Assembly: GCA_964035575.1 (NCBI GenBank)
Contig: OZ037896.1
Span: forward strand, 124,001-188,000
DNA: 64,000 nt
Direction of reading: 5' to 3'
From: Rhynchopus sp. YZ270_cl-10
Taxonomy: Eukaryota; Euglenozoa; Diplonemea; Diplonemida; Diplonemidae
Within the stretch, counting starts at the first letter, position 1. The number at the start of each line of letters is the position of its first letter. The notes under the pieces are model-generated. The model was not told the DNA's origin, searched no databases, and was given only the letters and a program-made list of their open reading frames with translations. Made by a program: the position numbers and the translations under genes. Shown here piece after piece: positions 1 to 11,255 of this stretch.

Positions 1-896
1 GTGGCTGGGGTGCAGCGTGCCAGCATCTTGGTGAAGAGAAGGACGTCGTGTTGGTACTGAATGTCGTCCGCACAGATGTGCTGCACAGCGAGCCCTGCAG
101 CGGACCAATCCTTCATGATGTCTGCGTAAAACGTTGCAGAGTCGGGCTGTCTCTCTCTTATGATGAGTGGGCGGCCAAAGAAAGTTTGATATGCAACCTG
201 AAAGCTGCGTTCAGGGTTTTCCTCCAAGGCAGCCCGCACCGCCATCAGAAACATATTGTTGAAATCTCTTGAGTCCGGGGCAAGCGTGGTGCCACAGAAG
301 GAGACGAGAGCGTCCAGTGTGGTCTCCTGCTTTGCCAGGAAGAAGGCTGCGCACTGTGTCGACTGCGAGACCACGAGGGACAGCAGGTCGCACCGGATCT
401 GTGGGGGTGCGACCTCCTCTACGGGGCTGGCGTCTTCTGCGGCGCCTGCTTCAGGCTCTTCGGGCTCCTCGCCTTCTTCGTCTTCTTGCTCGGGGGTGCC
501 GCTTTCTTCGTTGTCGCCTTCTGCCTCTTCTGGCTTGTCTGGGACTAGGATCTTTGCGTCCCACGCACCGTCGTCGGTCTTCTCAAGGACCATCATGAGG
601 TTGATGCTCTGCTGTGGTGGGAGTGGTGCGTCCTCGTCGTCGTCGCCAGTGGTGTTGCCGGAAAGTGCTTTCTTTGTCCAGTATAGGTCGTCGTGCAGTG
701 CGTGCAGGGCCCAGCGCTCCAAGCCCTCGCAAAGGTGGACACGTGCCTTGTATCCATGTGCTGGCCCGAGGCAAACATTAATGTGCTCGCGGATCTCCTT
801 CTCAGCAGGCTCGACAATCGGCTCGTCCTGCGGCTCGTCAGCGTCGGCGTCTTCTTCGTTTTCGTTTTCAGGGTCGATTTGTTCGTCGTCGGACAT
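1..896 (-). CDS. Acidic protein, unidentified, 3' end beyond window
   Basis: An open frame runs from an ATG at 896-894 to the left window edge with no stop, giving at least 298 residues; the C-terminus lies outside the window. It begins MSDDEQIDPENENEEDADAD. A second acidic, Glu/Pro-rich linker follows at about residues 115-155. Between and after these acidic stretches are folded-looking segments, for example GYKARVHLCEGLERWALHAL and later ALEENPERSFQVAYQTFFGR. I see no catalytic motif, signal peptide or membrane segment and do not recognise the family. No intron is needed to keep the frame open. The nearest upstream gene in the transcription direction is RPB6, on the same strand. The start is the first ATG after an in-frame AT-rich leader. 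I am confident it is coding; its function is unknown. Confidence 0.75.
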   Translation of the reverse strand, partial: MSDDEQIDPENENEEDADADEPQDEPIVEPAEKEIREHINVCLGPAHGYKARVHLCEGLERWALHALHDDLYWTKKALSGNTTGDDDEDAPLPPQQSINLMMVLEKTDDGAWDAKILVPDKPEEAEGDNEESGTPEQEDEEGEEPEEPEAGAAEDASPVEEVAPPQIRCDLLSLVVSQSTQCAAFFLAKQETTLDALVSFCGTTLAPDSRDFNNMFLMAVRAALEENPERSFQVAYQTFFGRPLIIRERQPDSATFYADIMKDWSAAGLAVQHICADDIQYQHDVLLFTKMLARCTPA

Positions 897-1821
897 TGTG
901 AAGGGTTTTTTGGGTTGTGTTGAGTGTTGAGTGCTGAGGGTGGTTGTTGAGTGAAGTGATGAAAAATCAGATTCGTAACATCGTAAACGAGTTTGCGAAG
1001 CTATGGAAGAAAGTGGCTGGGGAAAAAAAAGACTTTGAAAATAGTTGGAGTTGGAGTTGGGAAAAAAAGGGGTATTGTGTCATTTTGTTCTTTTTGGAAA
1101 ACCTCACCTTTATCGTTGTGAGTTTACATCATTTTTGCAGTTGTTTTCTTCTTGACCTCCACCAAGCTCCATTGCCAGTGGACAAAACGGAGAACGTGTC
1201 TTTTTATTTCGGTTTCCACGACTTTTGCTCCGTAGATTTTGTTTGTTTGTTTGTTTTTTTGGATTTTAGTCTTTTTTTTCACGCATCGCTTAATTTTTCG
1301 ATTTTGGTTGTTTTACTAACAGGGACGACCCTCCAATAGACGCTTGTTAGTTGTTGTCCCCTTCCCTCCCACCCCACCCCTAGCCCACCCCATTTATTTC
1401 CGAGAACCCTAGCCAGGCTAGGACACTCTGATCTGTCAAGCATCCCTTTTTTTTTTCAAAATACTCTCAATTTTTTTATTTCGCTCTTTCCTTTGTTCTT
1501 CTTTTTAAGGAATGCGATTGTGTGCTAGCACCTTCCAACAAAAGAAAAAAGGAGAGCGTGATTTTGGAGGGAAAAAAAGAGAAATCAGAAAAGCTTTTCA
1601 AGCCTTTTGCCTACAAAGATGAACAGAGCGCTCCCATGCGTTCATTTTTGCTTTTCTGTGTACAGAGACGCACTGCTTGAAGCTTGAACCACTTCCGCAC
1701 AGCGGAAAATGTGATCACAACCCCACCCTGACACCCAACCCATGGTACCCATTATTTTCTTTTTTGGGATCCCCCAAAATGGGGTGTACCAAAAAAAAAG
1801 AATAAGGGGTTGTTGCCCCGC
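897..1821. other. Intergenic, no gene seen
   Basis: AT-rich spacer between RPB6 and the acidic-protein gene, with many homopolymer runs (T and A tracts of 7-9 bases) and a C-rich block around 1360-1395. The 131-residue plus-strand frame at 944-1339 is low complexity (F, L, V-rich) and looks like chance. No RNA gene recognised. Confidence 0.6.
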
Positions 1822-2721
1822 TTAGACAGGCTTAAGATCAGGTGGTGCCATCCGCCACACGTTCTTGTAACGTCCGTCAATGGTTCTGTCCATGTCCACA
1901 ACCAGGTCGTCAATCGGCCAGTCCTGTTGAATAGAAAAGGTTTGAAATAAAAGAGAAGTTGAAAGTGAAAACGCTGTTGATTCGGTTTTGGAGTCCGAGG
2001 GGCTGTCTTGTTGGCGTTTTGCTCAGAACGCAGAAAAAGGCCCTGAAGTGTGAATGTCCTCAAGGCTTCTCACTCCCGTTAAAATCTTATCAGTGGTGAG
2101 GGCTGGCTTGCTCTTAACGCTAGCAAGCGAGAACGACCATTATTTGCAATCTTGCCGGTAGAAGTATGAGAACCATTCACCCTCACCGCCTCTCTGCATT
2201 GCTTCCTCAAAGCGCTGCTGTTGGGGGTGGGGGTAGGGGGGGTGGAACGGTACCTCAAAACTGCCGTCGGGGAGATTTCTCCGGATCACAATCGGGATCT
2301 TCTTTTCTCTAAGCTCCTTCGACGCAATGATAAGCGGATCCGTCTCACCGTCGAGCTCGACCTTCACTGGCGCACCCATGCTAATCTGCAGGGCGCGGAT
2401 GCCGAGAACTCGTGCTCGTTCGTATTTCGTGAGAAAACGTGTTGTGATCTGTAGCAGAAATGAATAAGAAATGATGAACGGAGGAGGCAAGGTGCGTGAG
2501 AGTGCACCAAGGGGGGTGTGAGGGGGGAGAGGGTGAGGGTGCCATACTCGCTCCGCAATATCCTTCACGTTGATCGGGTCGGTGTTGTCAATGATCTCGA
2601 CGTTTTTTTTGTCGTCCGCGTGCTCGTCGTCCTGGTCGTCTTCCTCCTCGTCGTCGTGCTCGAGGTCCATCCTCTCCAACTCGTTGTCAGAGTCACCGTC
2701 CATTCTGTCGATGTCACTCAT
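1822..2721 (-). CDS. RPB6: RNA polymerase subunit RPB6 (canonical copy)
   Basis: Three exons: 2548-2721, 2254-2448 and 1822-1923, giving 156 residues. RPB6 (ABC23/POLR2F) is the small shared subunit of nuclear RNA polymerases I, II and III, needed for clamp stability and assembly. The protein opens with an acidic tail ([19 protein letters not shown]), then the signature core [56 protein letters not shown] and RNLPDGSFE. The last exon supplies [10 protein letters not shown], exactly where other RPB6 proteins read DW(G/S)VEEL. A 23-residue extension ending APPDLKPV follows the usual C-terminus. Intron 1 (2449-2547, 99 nt, GTATGG...CAG) keeps frame if retained. Intron 2 (1924-2253, 330 nt, GTACCG...CAG) has a less typical donor, but the protein match across the junction is strong. 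A divergent paralogue lies at 26690-27813. Confidence 0.95.
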
Positions 2722-2854
2722 TTTATGTGTTGTTTTTTTCCTTTTTCTGTTTTCAAATTTAAAGTGAAGTAGCAATCCTACGTAAGTAAGGTACACGGAG
2801 TTGGGATGTGGGGTTTTTGGGTGTACTACAAATGAAGACCTTCTGTCACAATAA

Positions 2855-3418
2855 TCAGATGTGCCCCTTACGTAGGTCGGCAGAAGTTGAGGCCAAAGAG
2901 AAAACTTTTGCAACAGTTTTCAAACCAAGTTTACAAAAGAGATGTGAAGAACAAAGAATAGGAACCTGACTTTGGCGATGAATCCTTACCAGAGGAAGAA
3001 GACCCCTGCGGCATGTGTAGTGTTCATACACATGCAATCGCGCATGCAAGAAGATGGCGTTCGTATAGCTACGGTTGCACAGGCTGTGTAGGAGTACAGT
3101 ACAGAACACGCTGACACCGTCTATTCTCTTGACGATGAACACCGATGCCGCCATTTTGCGCATGAAAGCGGCAGCAGGAGAGAGAGTACGTCGCCACCCT
3201 TGGGTGCTGACAAGTATTTTTTGGCACCGACGCAGCCATGGGTTGGACAATGCGTAGTTGTCGAAGTGCTGGAAATGGGTGACATTGTGTGCAGACCTGG
3301 ATCGTTTTATACGGGTACCTTTACGGCGGACGATAAATGTGGAAGCAACGTCAGCTGTTAACAACACAACAAAACAGGACCTGGGTCGGATTCTTCCCGG
3401 GCCGACTTCTTGACTCAT
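2855..3418 (-). CDS. Doubtful ORF, basic protein
   Basis: A frame from ATG 3418-3416 ([16 protein letters not shown]) to a stop at 2855, about 187 residues, between RPB6 and the STPGR gene on the same strand. It is Arg/His/Leu-rich, with no recognisable domain; a basic patch [14 protein letters not shown] is the only notable feature. Spacing would suit a small gene in a polycistron, but composition does not clearly separate it from noncoding sequence. It may equally be spacer. Confidence 0.22.
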   Translation of the reverse strand: MSQEVGPGRIRPRSCFVVLLTADVASTFIVRRKGTRIKRSRSAHNVTHFQHFDNYALSNPWLRRCQKILVSTQGWRRTLSPAAAFMRKMAASVFIVKRIDGVSVFCTVLLHSLCNRSYTNAIFLHARLHVYEHYTCRRGLLPLVRIHRQSQVPILCSSHLFCKLGLKTVAKVFSLASTSADLRKGHI

Positions 3419-3494
3419 GATGTGGTGGAACAAAACAAAAAAAAATCGGATGCATTTTTCTGAAAGATGAGATAACAAAGCAAAACCAATATCC

Positions 3495-4458
3495 CTACAA
3501 ACAGCGCTTCGACTTTGCAAACGCGCCGTTGCTGGTGCGGAGAGGGCCGAGCTTGTCGGCCCTGCGCGAGGCGAGGTAGTCAGCCACGGTCAGCTCGGCT
3601 GGCCCTGGCGATGCTTCTCCGGCTCGTGGCTGTGGAAACAGCTCGGACCGGGAGGCTCGCGAGAAGGTGCAGCGGGGTTGCAGGGAGCGCGTCAGCTTAG
3701 CAGCACGCGCTGTATCGTAGCAACTTGGGCCTGGCCCCACGGGGCACAGCTTTCGCACAGCGGGACTCACGAAGCGCACCCCGCGCACGACCTTCGTTGC
3801 TTCCCGTGGGTGGTGTGCACCCGGACCAGGTGTCTCTGTTGCAGTGCGGAGGCTCAGCACCATCTGTGGAGAGGTGTACAGTGGAGTACAGGTCATTCAA
3901 GCACCGCAATTAGAAAAACCTGAAGGAGCCCTCTTATAAAATGTCACTAAAGCGTTGTTCCCTCACCCCCCCCTTCTTGTAGTTGTTTGATGCGTTTGAC
4001 GCTTCCACACAAAAAAACTTGTATTTTTCAAAACTTCGCACATAATGTTTTTTGGTTTTTTGGGAGACACAAAAGGTGTCAGGTTCTAGAATAAAATATG
4101 TTCAATAAAAAGAAACGCGAGCTTGTTTTATCTTCCCTGAAAACCCTCAGACATTTGAAGGCTTCCACAGTATTCCACCTTACAAGCAGCACAGAGTTGG
4201 GGGAAAAAAGACACTGCGAACAGTGTAAATGCATACGTTATCCACAGGGTGGTTCCGTCGTTGTGAGTAGAACCCCTTCCCCACTGTGCTGTCGAGGGCA
4301 TATGCGTACTGTGGGCCTGGTGAGTCGCGACCACGTGGCAGGTAGGACCACTCAAAGCCAGCATCTGTGTACGGTTGGTGGCGTACGGTGTGGCCTTTTG
4401 TGAGGTTCGCGGGGAAGACAGACAGCGTCGCTTTCTCTGGGCTGCGGGTGTTGAACAT
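3495..4458 (-). CDS. STPGR (SHIPPO/ODF3-like) repeat protein
   Basis: Two exons, 4237-4458 and 3495-3863, give 196 residues. The protein carries several Pro-Gly-Pro motifs spaced 30-50 residues apart: RDSPGPQYAY, ETPGPGAHHP, CPVGPGPSCYD and EASPGPAELTVADY. This is the pattern of sperm-tail PG-rich (STPGR) repeats, found in microtubule-lumen and outer-dense-fibre proteins of flagella, so a flagellar or microtubule-associated role is likely. The intron (3864-4236, 373 nt) starts GTATGC and ends with a pyrimidine-rich tract and CAG. It joins in phase 0, placing VDN directly before MVLSLRTAT. The start at 4458 is the first ATG in frame (MFNTRSPEKATLSVFPANLT). The second exon also begins with ATG, so a shorter product from 3863 is possible but would lose the first PGP motif. 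Confidence 0.82.
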
Positions 4459-5189
4459 TGGTGTGGGGGGTGGGGATGGGGGTGGGGCGGGGTGTCGCCT
4501 TTTGTTCTGTCCTGCGTTGTTGAAATGTTGTTGTCATTTTGTAAAATTTGGTAGTCTATAAAACTCTGCCCTGATAGGAGACAACTCTGTATCCAGTCCG
4601 GTCAAAGTGATGGATAGTGAGCCGTAAGTGGAGGTGGAGGATGTCGAAGAAGCCAATGAAGACTGTGTGAAGCCGTGCGACTACTTCACAATGTGAAGAG
4701 GGAATGTGGAGTGGTCCTGAGAGAATCCTTGCCAGAGAGGGTGCGTCCCATTGCATTGACTGCGATAGGGTAAGGAAGTACTGCTGTTCCATTCAGATTC
4801 AGGGCTGGGCAGAATTGAGAGTTCGATAGACGCAATTTGAGCATTTCTATGGTTTAAAAACCGTCGTCAGCTGCTTCTGGCTCTCAGAAAACAGAGCCTC
4901 GAAGACCTACCTAAGGTCTTAAATTCCTCCAGATTTTCTACTCCCAACACCCCCCCGCCTCCTTTGCACGCTGGGCCCTAGACAGCGGCAAAGAATGGTG
5001 ACCATAATCCACACAAAAAAAACCCCCCTCTTTTGTTGTTGTAATCAGGCAACCCCCAAGAGGGCTCTGACTACTCAAAATGCCACCCTACGAAGGGCGA
5101 GGCGACGACCTCACAACCCCTAACAGAGGCAGAGAGATGAGAGACAAACGCTACAATGACCACATTCTTTTTTCAAAAACTTTATTTTT
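4459..5189. other. Intergenic, one weak ORF
   Basis: Spacer between the STPGR gene and the next exon. A 78-residue minus-strand frame at 4556-4792 (MEQQYFLTLSQSMQWDAPSL...) ends in a stop at 4556 and could be a small gene or terminal exon, but shows no family signature. The rest (4800-5189) holds C-rich and A-rich tracts with no gene signal. Confidence 0.4.
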
Positions 5190-6095
5190 TCAGTCAAAAT
5201 AATCCTCGCAGGAGTCTTCCTCTACTGCAGTCGACTCTGACAGATCGTAGAACGCTGCTGCAACGGTGTCGTCGAAAACGAAGGCATTTCCCGCATTGCC
5301 GGACAACCCAGGCAGCGCACCATCAGGCCGTTTCCCTGCGTCCACCAGCAGCTGCAGCAGCGCACCCAGGGCACCACCACCACCACCACCCTCACCTCCA
5401 TCCCCAACCAATGCCTCACGCGCCGCACCCACCAACCTCACCACTCCACCCCCCAATATATCCACCAGCTTTCCACAGTCGACAGCAATATTGGGATGCC
5501 CCTGCACACTCACCAGACCCCCATTCTCTAAGGCAGACACTGCTGACACCGTCTCCTCTGTACGTTTATCCATCAGATCCTGTGAGATAAGTATCAAGCA
5601 GGAGAACAGAGCTGGCACGCTGGCAGGGAGCACCATGGCGCCGTGTGTGCTGGAGCATATGATGGGAGGCTCTTTGAGTGTGGCGAGATGTGTTGGCCAG
5701 AAGGAGGGCTCGATGTCGTGCGGGAGGAGGGGTGGTGCAAACCCGCCGCGTGTGTGTTGTGCTGTGGAGGATTTGAAGATGCGCCGGAGACTGCCTTGGT
5801 TCTGCCCTCTGCCAATTCCAGAACGTTCGGCACGCCAGACGCTGAAGGGTACACCCCAAAGAGGGCACGCAGCACCACCCTTAGCGACGGTGAACTGAAC
5901 ATGAACTTCGCGCGCAGAGCGCAGTTCGGAGGAGCGTGGAGGGTGGACAGCAGCGACACTGCACCCAACGACGTCGTGCAGTTCTTTCTTAAGACCCGAG
6001 ATGCTGGAGAGGCTGTGGACAGAGGTGCGCTTTGGGTTGATGGTGATGGTGTGGCGGCGGATGAAATGCGATGGGATGGCGTCGCCGCGTGTTGT
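5190..6095 (-). CDS. Unidentified coding exon, acidic C-terminus
   Basis: A continuous frame of about 301 codons begins just after a good acceptor (CTCTACAG at 6096-6103 on the minus strand) and ends with the acidic tail AVEEDSCEDYFD and a stop at 5190. The first in-frame ATG is at 5636 (MVLPASVPALFSCLILISQD), which would give 148 residues. The protein-like sequence upstream of that ATG (HDVVGCSVAAVHPPRSSELR, VQFTVAKGGAACPLWGVPFS) suggests the true start is in an exon I could not place, or that translation starts inside. The second half looks like helical protein (TVSAVSALENGGLVSVQGHP, GGVVRLVGAAREALVG) with a poly-Gly linker. No family recognised. A competing frame at 5594-6154 is Ser/Pro/His-rich and looks like a shadow. 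Confidence 0.45.
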   Translation of the reverse strand, partial: TTRGDAIPSHFIRRHTITINPKRTSVHSLSSISGLKKELHDVVGCSVAAVHPPRSSELRSAREVHVQFTVAKGGAACPLWGVPFSVWRAERSGIGRGQNQGSLRRIFKSSTAQHTRGGFAPPLLPHDIEPSFWPTHLATLKEPPIICSSTHGAMVLPASVPALFSCLILISQDLMDKRTEETVSAVSALENGGLVSVQGHPNIAVDCGKLVDILGGGVVRLVGAAREALVGDGGEGGGGGGALGALLQLLVDAGKRPDGALPGLSGNAGNAFVFDDTVAAAFYDLSESTAVEEDSCEDYFD

Positions 6096-6216
6096 CTGTA
6101 GAGGGAGGTAGGATGTGACAGTTCATGTGTACAAAGGAAATGTGTAAGCTGCATATGACCTCTTTATCATCGTTATCACGCTGGAACACGCCATCTTGAA
6201 GATGAGGGTAGTCTCT

Positions 6217-9049
6217 TCACATAGAGACGGTTGTTCGGGATGATCGAAAGAACAGTAATAAAGAATTGAGTTGATAGTGTAAACGCCTCCCATGTGACAA
6301 GCAGGAATTGACAGAAAACAAGCTAGCGGGGAGAGTTCCCTCTATCACTGTTACCTTCTATTGTCAAGTGAAAAATTATGGAAAAATGGAAAAAAAAAAT
6401 AATGAAAAAGGAAGAATGAATGCATACCGTATCCTTCGCTCTATATACCTCCATCTGCTGCGGGAATGCGACACACCACAGCACACTGAGCTGCAGCATC
6501 TCCTTGTGTGTCATGGGCGCCGACGCTGCGGTGTACTCTGCACAACACACCGCACTGTCCGCAAAGGCGTTGCATATGTCACGCAGCTGCACCGCCGCGT
6601 ACCGCATTGCACTGCACACCTGGCAGCCACCTTCCCCCCCTTCCACCCCTTCCCCACACCCCTCCTCCACACCTTCCGCCGCCATTTCACACCTCCTTGC
6701 ACGGTACAGCCTCATCAAATTCACCCCCGCTATCACCTCACTGTGTGACCCATTCCCCATCCTCCATGCACTTTGCCTCTCCCAGTTGTCAGACTCTATG
6801 CCTTTTGGGGGGTACAGCACTGCACAGCGATGCGATACGACAGATTTGAAGACCTTCGCTGAGATAATCGCTGCGACTTCACAACCAACCGAAAACATCC
6901 CAGAACGAGAGCACAGCAGAACCATATAGGCGAGAGATGGGTCCAGAGGAAGACTATGAAACAACGCTGCCAACGGTGTAGCACGATGCGCGCCACGGGA
7001 GGTGCGGAGAACACCATATCGAAGCAGACGTTGGGTGGCCTGGTTGAAGGCGGGCTCGCCTTCAGATGAGATGAGGTTGAGGAGACCTGAGGTAACGTCA
7101 CCTCCTCCGTGTCGAGAGGCAAACAACGTTGCGCTGAGCACGGCAGACTCTGTAGGCAAGGTAGCCAGGTCGCTTGAAGCTTCTGGAAGAGAATTTAGCT
7201 CTGAAGACGTCAACATCCGATAGGCCCACCCAGGCCGGCACCTCCCCACCCGTCCAGCCCTCTGCCGTACACTGCTTTGGGAGCAAAGTTGGGTGATAAG
7301 GGTATCGTCAACCCCGCCCCTCCGACGTTCGAGGCAACAATCCACCACAACGTCAACGTCAGGAAGGGTAACCCCAAGCTCGACAGCGTTGGTCGCGAGG
7401 ATCGCCAAAATGGTGTTTTTTTTTGAAGCATTTTTCAGCATCGCAGCCCCATCTAACTCTGAATGCACGCAGATGATTTGGATTTCTCGAGAATTTTTCA
7501 CTTCACTTCTACCTTTTTCGAGACGAAGAAGCGATGATTCGACCTGACGGATCCATTGCATGCCAGGAAGGAAAACGAGAACAGCGTTTATCGAACCTGG
7601 CGCAGCAGCACCACAGAGAAGCGCTGCAAGAAACGCCTCCAGAATCGGAAGGCGGAGGAGCGGTGGTGGCACCACCACCACCACATTCTTCTGCACACCC
7701 TCTGTTTCTGACCCACCCACCCCATCTGTACCCCCTCTCCTCTCCTTCCCGAACACAACAGGGTGCAAACGACGTAGCAACTCATAACACTCATGATCTC
7801 CACTGATCAACTCAAGCGTTTTTGTAATATCATCTAAAAGCAGCTCTGTGACCGTAAAAGGCGTTGATTCGATTTCGATGATAGGCCCTACTGCGGAAAC
7901 CGCTGTACGGAGTTGGGTCGTGAGCGTCGCAGTCATGAACAGCACGCTTGGAACACCAATGTCCACGACCCCTTCTGTGTGGCGGAGAAGGATTCCCTTT
8001 ACCAGCTCCGTCTCGACGTTGCTGAGGTGGCATTCGTCGAGGATTATATGACTGTACTTCCCCGGCTCTCGCAACGAAACCTGCTTCGATTCGCATCCGA
8101 GAACCTTCACAAATTGCTCCAAAACGGAGGAATTCATTTTGCGTTCCGATTCCTTCTCCACTTCTTCTTCTAACTCTAGAGGAGCAACAAGCTCACGGAG
8201 AAGCGATCCGGTGGTCACATAGATGATTGGTGCTGAGAGATTATGAGATTTTCCCCCCATTTTGTATCCCACCAGGTTGGAACCATAGATCGAAGAGACG
8301 ATACGGTGGACCCCGGAGACCGCAGCACGGCGTGGTAATGCGACTGCGATTTTGATGTGATTTTTTCCATGAATCTGCGCCCACCGCAACAACGCCAACG
8401 GGACCAACGTGCTCTTCCCAGACCCTGTCCCCGCAGACACCGCCACCATTGGATTTTCCCCAGCCAATCTCGCGATTCTCCCCAACTCCTTAGCCACTGG
8501 TAACCCCTCTTTGAACCTCCCCCCTAGAGTGCCTAATACACTACAATATTCTGCAAACCCCGCTTGGTTTTCCTGCAAAATTTTGGGGGACACACTCTTT
8601 TCCGCATCAATTGGGATAACCTGAAAACGCTTTTGACTATGGTAATACCCATCCCATTCAGTGCTGGCACCAAAGGAATGAAGGAGAAGCGAGTCTGCAA
8701 TGAAGCCTTTTACGTCGTGCAAGATCGGGGACAATGCCTGGAGCGCTTCTTCTAGGTAAAACGATGCGGCTGAGGCGTGAAGAGAGGGTTCCGGTGTGGC
8801 AAGGTACGTTACCCTTAGAGGAAGAGGGAGGTGCAGGCGGAGTGTTCTTTCTACGGCACTGCCTTCACATAGCGAAGGCGTGCAGAGAACGGTAGTGGTG
8901 TGCTGTTTGCTGTGTTTGCTGTGCCGTTTTTTCTGGCTGGAAAGCTGTTTTGCATGAACTATCGCGGTAGACGCATCCACTTCCCTCCACCATGGGGCTG
9001 CAACCACAACCACAACACCATGTTGTTGTTTCCTCTTCTGTGCATTCAT
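6217..9049 (-). CDS. DExH-box RNA helicase (DHX family)
   Basis: Exon 6428-9049 plus a proposed short last exon 6217-6357 gives about 920 residues. Superfamily-2 helicase motifs appear in order: motif I GTGSGKST (residues about 207-214), motif II DECH (338-341), motif III MTATL (372-376), motif V ATNAVELGVTLPDVDVVVDC (552-571) and motif VI QRAGRVGR (596-603). This order and the DECH box place it with the DEAH/RHA-type ATP-dependent RNA helicases of splicing, ribosome biogenesis or RNA decay; the exact subfamily is unclear. Motif II is DECH rather than DEAH. The 70-nt intron (6358-6427) has donor GTATGC and acceptor ATAG. Without splicing, the frame runs into a Phe/Ile-rich tail (SSFFIIFFFHFSIIF) that is plainly noncoding. 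I chose the start MNAQKRKQQHG; an upstream in-frame ATG at 9100 adds 17 residues. Confidence 0.88.
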
Positions 9050-9209
9050 TCTGGAGAAGGTGGAAAAGGTGGAGGATATTTTTTTGCTGAAGAAAAACAA
9101 AGAAGTAAGGGGGTTCTGATCAAAAATCTCTCATGTTTTTACCCGAATGAACAATCCAACCCTTAGACAATTCTGCTTGTCTAGGCTACGAAGAGCCGAC
9201 ATCGAAGGA

Positions 9210-11171
9210 TCAAAAAGCAACGTCGCTATGAACGCTTGGCTGCCCCAAGCCAGTTATCCCCTGTTTAATAAGAATCAAACTGACAGTCCCGAGGGGGACC
9301 GAAGCGATGACGTTAAGTTCCGTATCGTCTCTGACTTTGTCCATCACCGCCTTGGGTGCGATGAAGCAAATGAGTGGTGTGGATGGGTTGCGTGCGAGGA
9401 CACCGCGGAGGACAGTCTCGCAGTCGTTTTCGGTGCCAAATTTTTTCCCCCAAGGTGCGTTGCATATGACCATGTCTGGTTCAGGAAGCGGCGGCGCAGA
9501 GTCTACGGAAGGTGTGAAAGGCTGCGTACAATCGTGGCAGAGAGGCGACACATTGTGGATCGCACAGTGCGTCAGGTTTTCTGCAACCCTTCCCACAAAA
9601 TCTGCCCGAGTTTCGAATCCAATCACCCCCCTTGCACCTTGCACTGACGCTGCACAAGCGATCGTCCCCGACCCACAACAGGCGTCCAACACCACGTCTG
9701 GGAATTTTGGGGAACCACCACCACCCCCCTGCCCCACTGCATACGCCAGCCTCGCCACAGCCACCACCGTCGACGCCACTCCCACATCCATTGCCCCCGA
9801 AAACGAAAACGGTCGCCCCTCCCACCTCTTATTAAACGCCACCACCCTCTGAGCCAGCGGCGCCATCCCTGCTGTAGGCTGGGCAGGCTGCTCTGCAAGC
9901 AGAAGCAGCCCTTTCACGCTGATGAGCACCAAGGTCGTGGTAGGGGTGTCCACGATGCGGTTCACCCCGACGGCAGTGAACACTGTCGACAGCAACGTTG
10001 CGTGCGCAGACATATCCGTGAACGGAAGCGTCGCTGGGCGCGCCTCCGGGTAATGACTTTCAAAGTCGATCTTAAAGGATGCGTCGTTCGGGTAGCGCTG
10101 CTGCACCATGGTGTGAATGGCAGAGGCAAACTGTGGGCAGTCTTCTGGCATCTCTTCCGACACACAAAGGACAAGGCAACAACGACGCACGCTTGTGGCA
10201 TTGTCCAGGTGTGTCGTGAAGCGAGACACAGCGGCATCTGTTTCCGGTCGATCAATGCACCAGAGCCCACTGCGCACCTCAGAGGGGAAGTGCGCGAGAC
10301 CTGCCCACTCCGCAAGGAGACGTACCTCCAGCTTGTTCATCTCCTTCGCTCTGGTGCTGACCCTCGTAACAAGAAGGTGCTTGCCGACAATCCCTGACAC
10401 ATCTGCGACTGTATCCATGGAGAGCGTGGTGTCTGCAGACTGCTCGATTTTACGCCGTTTGCTGGGTGGCGCGTCTCCTGCGACACGTTTCATGACTTGA
10501 CCCGCATTTTCCGCCAATTTGACCTGCAACTGTGTGCCCTCCTCTGTCGCGATGCTTTCATCCCACCGCAGCACCTCTGGGTTGAGGTCCACGAAGTGCT
10601 GGAGGTAGCGCAGCAACGACGCGCTCTTCGCGGCCTGCTCACCGCCAAAGCCACCCAAATCCTTCATCCCTTGGTATTGGTATTCTGGCACCGGATGCCC
10701 ACCTGCCCACCCCTTTACCAGCTTCGGGATGGCTTTGTGAGCGAACAGCCACCTCAGCGGCGCCCCTGTGGTGTGTTGCCGCTGGGTGTACAGATCGACA
10801 CCCTTCTTCATCGCGGTGAGAAGCTCGACTGTGTACTGCCCCTCCTGCGCGAATGTGAGATACGGGACAATGTGGTCAGGGGGTGTTCCCAGGTTGGTGC
10901 GCAAGATGCGTACAGTCTGCCCACCACCTCCGTTGCTCGTAATGTCAAAACGGTCCTTAAAGGTTAAGAGAAAGGTCAGCAGACGGCGGCCACAAAGAAG
11001 CCGCTTCAGGGCTGCGCAGGCATTCGCGAGTTTGTGCAGTTCACATGCCCCACCAAAGCGAGAGACAAAGTGTTCCACAACGAGAACAACGCGCTCAGAG
11101 TCGAAGGTGTCATAGGCAGGGGTTGAAGACGTCCCTTCTGGAGAAGCTGGAGGAGCATCACTGGTACTCAT
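9210..11171 (-). CDS. RNA guanine methyltransferase, Trm14/THUMPD-like
   Basis: 653 residues, single exon. The C-terminal third is a Rossmann methyltransferase. SAM-binding motif I is VVLDACCGSGTIACAA (about 493-508). Catalytic motif IV is DMVICNAPWGKKFG (566-579), an N-x-P-W variant of the (D/N)PP(Y/F)G motif of N2-guanine methyltransferases. LPFTDMSAHATLLS (about 382-395) lies before the fold. This layout matches THUMP-containing tRNA m2G enzymes (Trm14/TrmN, THUMPD2/3) or Trm11. A THUMP domain would lie around residues 260-400 but is too divergent to be sure. Residues 26-90 (VLVVEHFVSRFGGACELHKL...) look like a small winged-helix-type domain. I start at MSTSDAPPAS (11171); the open frame continues upstream to 11636 only through a G/C minisatellite and a dispersed repeat, so that part is probably leader sequence. 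Confidence 0.8.
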   Translation of the reverse strand: MSTSDAPPASPEGTSSTPAYDTFDSERVVLVVEHFVSRFGGACELHKLANACAALKRLLCGRRLLTFLLTFKDRFDITSNGGGGQTVRILRTNLGTPPDHIVPYLTFAQEGQYTVELLTAMKKGVDLYTQRQHTTGAPLRWLFAHKAIPKLVKGWAGGHPVPEYQYQGMKDLGGFGGEQAAKSASLLRYLQHFVDLNPEVLRWDESIATEEGTQLQVKLAENAGQVMKRVAGDAPPSKRRKIEQSADTTLSMDTVADVSGIVGKHLLVTRVSTRAKEMNKLEVRLLAEWAGLAHFPSEVRSGLWCIDRPETDAAVSRFTTHLDNATSVRRCCLVLCVSEEMPEDCPQFASAIHTMVQQRYPNDASFKIDFESHYPEARPATLPFTDMSAHATLLSTVFTAVGVNRIVDTPTTTLVLISVKGLLLLAEQPAQPTAGMAPLAQRVVAFNKRWEGRPFSFSGAMDVGVASTVVAVARLAYAVGQGGGGGSPKFPDVVLDACCGSGTIACAASVQGARGVIGFETRADFVGRVAENLTHCAIHNVSPLCHDCTQPFTPSVDSAPPLPEPDMVICNAPWGKKFGTENDCETVLRGVLARNPSTPLICFIAPKAVMDKVRDDTELNVIASVPLGTVSLILIKQGITGLGQPSVHSDVAF

Positions 11172-11255
11172 TGTTAGATTGTTATTTTGGGGGTTTTTTT
11201 GCTGTTGTGTTGTTGAAGGGAGGAGGAGGAGGGGGGCACAGCAGAGAATAAGACT

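Noticed and set aside
5594-6154. 186-residue Ser/Pro/His-rich frame
   Set aside because: Overlaps the more protein-like 5190-6095 frame, shows low-complexity composition and has no family signature.
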